64,000 nucleotides of DNA from Candidatus Pullichristensenella avicola. Its GTDB lineage: Bacteria > Bacillota > Clostridia > Christensenellales > Aristaeellaceae. Shown one piece after another: positions 58,537 through 64,000 of the stretch. Under the pieces are notes generated by a model. It did no database searches. It worked only from the letters and a program-made list of their open reading frames with translations, and had not been told where the DNA came from. Made by a program: the position numbers and the translations under genes. The stretch is from the NCBI GenBank assembly GCA_018711655.1, contig DVIA01000039.1:1-64000 (forward strand). Direction: 5' to 3'. How positions within the stretch are numbered: position 1 is the stretch's first letter; each line of letters opens with the position of its first letter.

Positions 58537-59451
58537 ATGCAAAAACCAACGCTGGTGATCATGGCGGCGGGCCTGGGCAGCCGCTACGGCGGCCTTAAAC
58601 AGATCGCGCCTGTGGACGAAGCGGGCCACGTCATCATGGATTTTTCCATTTTCGACGCCGTGCGCGCGGGTTTTGGCCGCGTGGTATGCGTCGTTAAGCC
58701 GGAGAACGAGCGCGAATTTCGCGAGGTCATCGGCCGGCGCGTCGAGAATCATGTGGAAATGCGCTACGCCGCGCAGAGCCTTGATATGCTTCCCGCGGGC
58801 TTGCGCGCGCCCGAGGGGCGGATCAAGCCCTGGGGCACGGGCCACGCCGTGCTTTGCGCGCGCAAATATGTCGATGGCCCCTTTGCCGTGATCAACGCCG
58901 ACGATTTCTACGGCCGCACGGCATTCGCGGCCATTTGCGATTTTCTCGCCGCGGATGGCGATCCCTGCGAGCACGCCATGGTCGGCTACCGGCTCAGCAA
59001 TACGCTGACGGAAAACGGCGCCGTTTCGCGCGGCGTCTGCCAGGTGAGCCCGGACGGGTATCTTGCGCAGATTGTCGAACGCACGCGCATCGAGGCGCGC
59101 GGCGGCGCGCCCGCCTATACCGAGGACGGCGGAAAAACGTTTGTTTCTCTGCCGGCCGACGCCACGGTTTCGATGAACCTGTGGGGCTTCCGTTCCTCCA
59201 TCCTGCCGGAAATGGAGCGCGGTTTTGCCCGGTTCCTGACGGAGAAACTGCCCGCCGCGCCCCTGAAGGCGGAGTACTATCTGCCCAGTGCGCCGGACGA
59301 ACTGATCCACGCCGGCAGGGCGCGCGTGCGCGTGCTTTCCACGCAGGAACGCTGGTTCGGCATTACCTATCCGGAAGATATGGCGGCGGTGCGCGCCGCC
59401 GTCGCCGCCAAGAAGGCGAGCGGCGAATATCCCGAACATCTCTGGAAATAA
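58537..59451 (+). CDS. Sugar nucleotidyltransferase
   Basis: 304 residues from ATG 58537 (GAAAGGG upstream). The nucleotide-binding signature is VIMAAGLGSRYGGLKQ, the metal-binding Asp lies in FAVINADDFYG, and KPWGTGHAVLCAR contacts the base. It resembles sugar-1-phosphate nucleotidyltransferases that make NDP-sugars. The next gene, 21 nt on, is galE, so the product is probably UDP-linked (inference). TATAAT at 58485-58490 marks its promoter, with a weak -35. Confidence 0.88.
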   Translation: MQKPTLVIMAAGLGSRYGGLKQIAPVDEAGHVIMDFSIFDAVRAGFGRVVCVVKPENEREFREVIGRRVENHVEMRYAAQSLDMLPAGLRAPEGRIKPWGTGHAVLCARKYVDGPFAVINADDFYGRTAFAAICDFLAADGDPCEHAMVGYRLSNTLTENGAVSRGVCQVSPDGYLAQIVERTRIEARGGAPAYTEDGGKTFVSLPADATVSMNLWGFRSSILPEMERGFARFLTEKLPAAPLKAEYYLPSAPDELIHAGRARVRVLSTQERWFGITYPEDMAAVRAAVAAKKASGEYPEHLWK

Positions 59452-59472
59452 ACGACCAAAGGAGGCGTTAGG

Positions 59473-60489
59473 ATGAACATTCTGGTCACCGGCGGCGCCG
59501 GCTACATCGGCACGCACACCCTGGTGGAATTGCTCAACCGCGGGCACGACGTAGTGGTGGTGGACAACTACGTCAACAGCCACCCCGAAAGCCTGGACCG
59601 CGTGCGCGAGATCACCGGCAAGACGTTCCCCTTTTACGAGGCGAATGTCTGCGACGAGGCGGCGCTGGATCGCATCTTCGACGAAAACAAGGTGGATTGC
59701 GTCATCCACTTTGCCGGGCTGAAGGCCGTGGGCGAGTCCTGCGCCAAGCCGCTGATGTACTACCGCAACAACCTCGACGGCATGCTTTGCCTGATTTCGG
59801 CCATGCAAAAGCATGGCGTGAAGCGGTTTGTGTTCTCTTCGTCGGCCACGGTGTACCGCTCCGACGCGGGCATGCCGGTGGACGAGGAATCGCCCCTGGG
59901 CTGCATCAACCCCTATGGCTGGACCAAGTTCATGGGCGAGGAGATCCTTCGCGACGTCGCCAAGGCCGATCCGGAATGGTCGGTGGTGCTTCTGCGCTAT
60001 TTCAACCCCATCGGCGCGCACGAGAGCGGCAAGATCGGCGAGGACCCCAACGGCATTCCCAACAACCTCATGCCCTACATCACCCAGACGGCGCTTGGCC
60101 GCCTCAAGGAATTGCATGTGTTCGGCAACGACTACCCCACGCCCGATGGCACCGGCGTGCGCGATTACATCCATGTCGTCGATCTGGCCGAGGGCCATGT
60201 CGCCGCCATCGAATATGCGAAGGAGCACACCGGCTGCGAGGCGTTCAACCTCGGCACCGGCGAGGGCTACAGCGTGCTGGATATCGTAAACGCCTTCGAG
60301 CGCGTCAACCACGTCAAGGTACCCTACGAGATCGCGCCGCGCCGCGCCGGCGATCCGCCTACGGTGTACGCCAAGGTCGGCAAGGCGGAAAACCTGCTGC
60401 ACTGGAAGGCCAGGCGCAATCTCGACCAGATGTGCGCCGATTCCTGGCGCTGGCAGTCGCAAAATCCTCATGGCTTTGCAAAGGAGTAA
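59473..60489 (+). CDS. galE: UDP-glucose 4-epimerase
   Basis: 338 residues, ATG behind AAAGGAGG. The Rossmann motif is VTGGAGYIGTHTLVELL, the catalytic Ser/Thr is in FVFSSSATVY and the Tyr-x3-Lys is PYGWTKFMGE. NLMPYITQTALGR and PTPDGTGVRDYIHVVDLA are typical of GalE. It interconverts UDP-glucose and UDP-galactose. Second gene of the operon starting at 58537. Confidence 0.95.
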   Translation: MNILVTGGAGYIGTHTLVELLNRGHDVVVVDNYVNSHPESLDRVREITGKTFPFYEANVCDEAALDRIFDENKVDCVIHFAGLKAVGESCAKPLMYYRNNLDGMLCLISAMQKHGVKRFVFSSSATVYRSDAGMPVDEESPLGCINPYGWTKFMGEEILRDVAKADPEWSVVLLRYFNPIGAHESGKIGEDPNGIPNNLMPYITQTALGRLKELHVFGNDYPTPDGTGVRDYIHVVDLAEGHVAAIEYAKEHTGCEAFNLGTGEGYSVLDIVNAFERVNHVKVPYEIAPRRAGDPPTVYAKVGKAENLLHWKARRNLDQMCADSWRWQSQNPHGFAKE

Positions 60490-60495
60490 TGGACA

Positions 60496-61791
60496 ATGAC
60501 CCAAAACATGATCGCCATTCTGGACCTGGGCAGCACGCAGAGCGCTCAGATCGCCCGTGAGATCCGCGCCCTGGGCGTGTACAGCGAGATCCATCCCCAC
60601 GACATCGCCCCCGCCGCCCTGAAGGCGCTGCCGGGCGTGGCTGGCGTCATCCTCAACGGCGGCGAAAACCGCGTGGTGGACGGCGTGCCGGTGGAGGTCG
60701 ATCCCGCGATCTACGATCTGGGCCTGCCGGTTTTGAGCGTGGACTATGCCTGCGAAGGCCATCCCGCCGACCTGAACGCCTGGCCGGAGGACCCGCGCAA
60801 GACGTTGGAAGCCTTTATCGACGGCCTGAACGTCGAGCGCAACTGGAACATGGAGAATTTCATCGCCGATCAGGTCGAGCAGATCAGAAAACAAATCGGC
60901 TCCCGCAAGGTGCTTCTGGCCCTGTCCGGCGGCGTGGATTCCTCAGTGGTGGCGGCGCTGCTTTTGAAGGCCGTCGGCGATCAACTCACCTGCGTGCACG
61001 TCAACCATGGCCTTCTGCGCAAGGGCGAACCGGAGCAGGTCGTGCGCGTGTTCCGCCAGGAGATGGGCGCAAACCTCATTTATGTGGACGCGGTAGACCG
61101 CTTCCTCGATAAGCTGGCCGGCGTCAGCGATCCCGAGCAGAAACGCAAGATCATCGGCGCGGAGTTCATCCGCGTGTTCGAGGAAGAGGCTCGCAAGCTC
61201 GAAGGCATCGAACTGCTCGGCCAGGGCACCATCTACCCCGATATCCTCGAAAGCGGCACCAAGACCATGAAGGCGGTCAAGGCGCACCACAATGTCGGAG
61301 GCTTGCCGGAGGACCTCAAGTTCGAACTGGTCGAGCCGCTCAAGTACCTGTTCAAGGACGAGGTGCGCGCCGTGGGCAAGGCCCTGGGCCTGCCCGATTC
61401 CATGGTCTATCGCCAGCCGTTCCCCGGCCCCGGCCTGGGCGTGCGCTGCCTGGGCGCCATCACCCGCGAGCGGCTGGAGATCGTGCGCGAAAGCGACGCC
61501 ATTCTTCGCGAAGAGTTCCAAAACGCCGGCCTGGCCGGCAAGGTCTGGCAGTATTTCACCGCCGTGCCGGACTTCAAGTCCGTGGGCGTGCGCGACCACG
61601 CGCGCTGCTTTGAATATCCGGTCATCCTCCGCGCCGTCAACACCGTGGACGCCATGACCGCCACCGTCGAGCAGGTGCCCTGGCCGCTGCTTCTGAAGAT
61701 CACCGATCGCATTCTCGCCGAGGTCAAGGGCTGCAACCGCGTGGTGTACGATCTTTCGCCCAAGCCCGTGGCCACCATCGAGTGGGAATAA
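60496..61791 (+). CDS. guaA: GMP synthase with degenerate, shortened glutaminase domain
   Basis: 431 residues versus about 510-525 for normal GuaA. The C-terminal synthase is intact: PP-loop LALSGGVDSS (144-150 core), VNHGLLRKGEPEQV, KIIGAEFIRVFEEEA, LLGQGTIYPD, FPGPGLGVRCLG and the dimerisation end CNRVVYDLSPKPVATIEWE. The N-terminal GATase-like part is only ~115 residues. The nucleophile elbow that is GxCxG in active enzymes reads LSVDYAC (80-86, Asp in place of Cys), and the downstream His/Glu segment is missing. It should therefore aminate XMP with free ammonia or with a separate glutaminase. It starts 6 nt after galE. Confidence 0.92.
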   Translation: MTQNMIAILDLGSTQSAQIAREIRALGVYSEIHPHDIAPAALKALPGVAGVILNGGENRVVDGVPVEVDPAIYDLGLPVLSVDYACEGHPADLNAWPEDPRKTLEAFIDGLNVERNWNMENFIADQVEQIRKQIGSRKVLLALSGGVDSSVVAALLLKAVGDQLTCVHVNHGLLRKGEPEQVVRVFRQEMGANLIYVDAVDRFLDKLAGVSDPEQKRKIIGAEFIRVFEEEARKLEGIELLGQGTIYPDILESGTKTMKAVKAHHNVGGLPEDLKFELVEPLKYLFKDEVRAVGKALGLPDSMVYRQPFPGPGLGVRCLGAITRERLEIVRESDAILREEFQNAGLAGKVWQYFTAVPDFKSVGVRDHARCFEYPVILRAVNTVDAMTATVEQVPWPLLLKITDRILAEVKGCNRVVYDLSPKPVATIEWE

Positions 61792-61804
61792 AGGAAGAAA
61801 AACA

Positions 61805-62206
61805 ATGGCCTACGATCACGGCGCCTTCCGCGTGGCCAATTTGGAAAACGCGATTCGCTTTTACACGGAGAAACTGGGCTTTCGCATGCTCTTTACGGTC
61901 GATTCGCAGCAGTTTGGCGAGCGCGGCGTGTTTTTGGAGTACAACGGCGCGCGCCTGGAACTGATCGAGACCATCGGCGTCGCCTACGAGCCGGCCATGC
62001 CCGAACGGCCCTACTGCCCGCACCTGTGCTTCGAGACCGACGATATGGACGCGGTGCTGGAAACGCTGCGCAAAAACGGCATTCCCATTCTCGACGGGCC
62101 GAACGAGATCGCCGGCTCCGAGCGCTGGGTGTATTTCATGGATCCGGACCGCAACGTGTTGGAGTACATCGTCTGGCTGAACAAGGAAAAATCCGACAGG
62201 CAGTAA
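61805..62206 (+). CDS. VOC-superfamily (glyoxalase/bleomycin-resistance fold) protein
   Basis: 133 residues, ATG behind AAAGGAAG. Two beta-alpha-beta-beta-beta modules: HGAFRVANLENAIRFYTEKL at the start, and HLCFETDDMDAVLETLRKNG with DPDRNVLEYIVW at the end. The spacing of His, Glu, His and Glu fits a glyoxalase I-like metal site. Glyoxalase activity is plausible but the superfamily is broad. Fourth gene of the operon, 13 nt after guaA. Confidence 0.88.
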   Translation: MAYDHGAFRVANLENAIRFYTEKLGFRMLFTVDSQQFGERGVFLEYNGARLELIETIGVAYEPAMPERPYCPHLCFETDDMDAVLETLRKNGIPILDGPNEIAGSERWVYFMDPDRNVLEYIVWLNKEKSDRQ

Positions 62207-62224
62207 GCGTCGGGCGGGCGTGCA

Positions 62225-62270
62225 AGCCGGACGGAGACGCCGGAATACGGCGCTTCGTCCGGCTTTGTTT
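62225..62270 (+). terminator. Probable terminator after the VOC gene
   Basis: Outer stem AGCCGGAC / GTCCGGCT (62225-62232 / 62257-62264) with an inner GCCG / CGGC pair, followed by TTGTTT. Confidence 0.7.
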
Positions 62271-62308
62271 GCGCAGCCGGCGCGGCAGAAGGGGATGGAG
62301 GGAGCGAC

Positions 62309-62809
62309 ATGAAGAGCTTTTTTCTGCTGTGCGGCCCCATGGGCGTGGGCAAGAGCACGGTGGGCCGCGCCTTGCGCGACCGGCTGGAAAACTGCGCGTT
62401 TTTGGACGGGGACTGGTGTTGGGACATGCACCCGTTTCGCGTTACGCCCGTCACCAGGCGCGTAGTGCTCGACAATATCTGTCATTCGCTTGACAATTTC
62501 CTTACCTGCGGCGCGTTTGAAAACGTCGTTTTCTGCTGGGTGATGCCGCAGCGGGAGATCCTGGACGGCATTCTCGCCCGGCTGCATACGCAGATGTGGC
62601 AAACGCTTCCCCTGGCGCTGGTCTGCACCCGGACGGCGCTGGAGGAGCGGCTGAGGCGGGATATAGCTGCCGGCGTGCGCGCTGAAGATGTGGTGGCGCG
62701 CGCCGTGGCCTATCTGCCGCGGTATGCAGAGATGGGCCTGCCGACGCTGGATGTGTCGCGCCTGTCCGCGGCCGAGGCGGCCGAGCAGATAGAGCGCATG
62801 TGCCGGTGA
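62309..62809 (+). CDS. Small P-loop NTPase / nucleotide kinase-like protein
   Basis: 166 residues. Walker A is LLCGPMGVGKSTVG at residues 6-19, and FLDGDWCWDMHP looks like the acidic/substrate segment of small-molecule kinases. The rest is helical with LEERLRRDI as a lid-like arginine region. It resembles shikimate/gluconate/adenylate kinase-fold proteins; no specific substrate can be named. Probably monocistronic, since a terminator lies just upstream. Confidence 0.78.
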   Translation: MKSFFLLCGPMGVGKSTVGRALRDRLENCAFLDGDWCWDMHPFRVTPVTRRVVLDNICHSLDNFLTCGAFENVVFCWVMPQREILDGILARLHTQMWQTLPLALVCTRTALEERLRRDIAAGVRAEDVVARAVAYLPRYAEMGLPTLDVSRLSAAEAAEQIERMCR

Positions 62810-62854
62810 CAGGGGCCTGGCGTTGCACAGCGCAAGGAACATTGCCCCACTGAA

Positions 62855-63375
62855 GCGGCATATCCGCCGCGCCGGAGAAGGACTTGCCGGGCAAACGGCG
62901 CAAACGCCGCGCGTTTGCCGAGGTCGAGGGTGCTATCCACATGCAAACGCCGCGCGTTTGCCGGGGCGTGGAAGTTTTGGCGAACGGCGCGCCTGGCCAT
63001 AGGCCGGCGTGCGTATGCGCGGCCGTGGCGGAGAGGATTTTGCTTCCGGTCAGGCGGCACATCCGCCGCGCCGGAGAAGGACTTGCCGGGCAAACGGCGC
63101 GAGCGCCACGCGTTTGCCTGGGTCGAGGGCGCTATCCGCATGCAAACGCCCCGCCGTTTGGCGGGACGTGGAAGTTTTGGCGAACGGCGCGCCTGGCCGT
63201 AGGTCGGCGTGCGTATGCGCGGCCATGGCGGAGAGGATTTTGCTGCTGGTCAGGCGGCACATCCGCCGCGCCGAAGAAGGACTTGCCGGGCAAACGGCGC
63301 GAGCGCCGCGCGTTTGCCTGGGTCGAGGACGCTATTCGCATGCAAACGCCCCGCCGTTTGGCGAGGCTTCGCGCG
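62855..63375. repeat. Tandem 200-bp intergenic repeat (2.6 copies)
   Basis: Copies start with GCGGCA at 62855, 63054 and 63254 (periods 199 and 200). Each holds a strong hairpin around GCAAACGGCGC...GCGCGTTTGCC and conserved words such as GAAGTTTTGGCGAACGGCGC. The third copy is cut short by the end of the PBP gene. No gene is present in 62810-63379. Confidence 0.9.
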
Positions 63376-63379
63376 TGGG

Positions 63380-64000
63380 CTAACCGCAGGAGGTGCAGTA
63401 GCCGACGCCGGGTTCGTTTTCATCGGTGGAAGCGCCGTAGAAGTACTGGCGCACCACGCCCATGTCGTCCGCCATGCGCAGCGGGTGGCCGGCGGGAATG
63501 TAGATGACGCCGCGCACGGTGGTGGAAGAGCAGCGGCTGGTGGCCAGGCGGCGGCTCCTTGTGCAGAAGGTGAGCGCGCGGTGCATATTGCAGTCCGTAT
63601 CCGGCTCGGTGCCGGCGAGGTAGTAGTCGGTATTGATGCCGTAGCCATTGACGTCGTTGGCGCAGGCGGCCGTGGGACGCATGCCCGATACGCCGCAGCA
63701 CTGCGCCGTTACCAGGCCCACGGCGGTCGCGGATTTGGTGAGGATGGGCGTGTTTTGCGTGCAACCGGTGACGCGGTGTACGGTTTCCATCACTTCCGCC
63801 CACAGCGGCGCGGCGTAGGTGCCGCCGGTGGCGTCGCTGGTAAGGGGACGGTAGTCGTCCGAGCCGATCCACACCGCGGCGGCGTAGTATCCCGTCATGC
63901 CCGCGAAGGTCACGCCGCGGTAGTCGGAGTTCGTGCCGGTTTTGCCGGCGATCTCCATGCCCTGGAAATTGGCGCGGGAACCGGTGCCCAAACCGGAGGT
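63380..64000 (-). CDS. C-terminal part of a class A penicillin-binding protein (gene continues beyond window)
   Basis: 207 codons visible on the minus strand, open through base 64000. The transpeptidase KTG box is seen as IAGKTGTNSDYRGVTFAG, followed by YYAAAVWIGSDDYRPL and PLWAEVMETVH, the usual end of the PBP1A/2c transpeptidase domain. The last ~110 residues form an unusual cysteine-rich extension (TAQCCGVSGMRP, ACANDVNG, DTDCNMHRALTFC, SRCSST, GYCTSCG). The full enzyme would polymerise and cross-link peptidoglycan. Confidence 0.85.
   Translation of the reverse strand, partial: TSGLGTGSRANFQGMEIAGKTGTNSDYRGVTFAGMTGYYAAAVWIGSDDYRPLTSDATGGTYAAPLWAEVMETVHRVTGCTQNTPILTKSATAVGLVTAQCCGVSGMRPTAACANDVNGYGINTDYYLAGTEPDTDCNMHRALTFCTRSRRLATSRCSSTTVRGVIYIPAGHPLRMADDMGVVRQYFYGASTDENEPGVGYCTSCG

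Noticed and set aside
58474..60894. 806-codon open frame on the minus strand opposite the nucleotidyltransferase and galE
   Set aside because: Antisense of two well-supported genes; composition and lack of motifs mark it as a shadow.
62855..63375. CRISPR array
   Set aside because: The whole 200-bp unit is repeated, including the parts between hairpins, so there are no unique spacers.

Overview
The window looks like the chromosome of a high-GC, anaerobic, endospore-lineage Firmicute (Clostridia-type). Evidence: a SpoIVFA/SpoIVFB pair, a SipL-like DUF3794+LysM spore-coat protein, a triple-GerM protein behind a WalRK/PhoPR-type two-component pair, a T-box leader, an anaerobic ribonucleotide reductase activase, rubrerythrin, strong AGGAGG ribosome sites and TTGACA/TATAAT promoters. 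Placement below class is inference. No rRNA, transposase or intact prophage was seen.

Layout. 0-7 kb: the 3' end of a repeat-bearing TPR membrane protein, a T-box-controlled SSS-family sodium symporter, and a minus-strand operon of an RpiR regulator, a BaiN-like flavoprotein and NrdG. 7.5-8.2 kb: mntP. 8.2-18.6 kb: a carbohydrate cluster. A DeoR regulator with its own promoter sits beside a divergent pair of operons: FGGY kinase plus creatininase-family enzyme leftward, and dehydrogenase, permease, binding protein, permease-ATPase fusion and YjbQ rightward. 19-29 kb: an ATC-hydrolase-like protein, an asparagine-synthetase-like protein without its glutaminase cysteine, GerM protein, sensor kinase and regulator, D,D-carboxypeptidase and ribokinase. 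29-34 kb: two redox operons. One is Zn-PLC-like, nitroreductase, DUF5131 and rubrerythrin, joined by 4-nt overlaps; the other is cupin, aldo/keto reductase and carboxymuconolactone decarboxylase. 34.3-35.6 kb: an AT-richer island with a probable phage-borne toxin/immunity remnant. 35.4-46 kb: SpoIVFB/FA, DUF3795, SecG with a long acidic repeat tail, a ComEA-like protein, a CAP protein, a secreted duplicated-domain protein, a P-loop kinase and SipL. 46-51 kb: two MATE exporters, four tRNAs (Pro, Glu, Met, Asp) and the CCA-adding enzyme. 51.25-52.23 kb: a CRISPR-like array. 52.4-64 kb: riboflavin kinase, a PG-binding membrane protein, psuK-psuG-comF, a nucleotidyltransferase-galE-GMP synthase-VOC operon, a small P-loop protein, and the 3' end of a penicillin-binding protein.

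The most unusual signal is in the intergenic DNA. Several gaps hold GC-rich hairpin repeats spaced at about 61 nt, each locus with its own repeat family (3.7-4.2, 18.6-19.1, 42.6-42.75 and 51.25-52.23 kb). The last has non-repeated, less GC-rich 33-36 nt spacers and is the best CRISPR candidate, though no cas gene lies nearby. Other gaps hold longer tandem repeats (106, 130 and 200 bp). A second theme is loss of glutaminase function: both amidotransferase-type enzymes here (AsnB-like and GuaA-like) lack the catalytic cysteine, which suggests growth on free ammonia.
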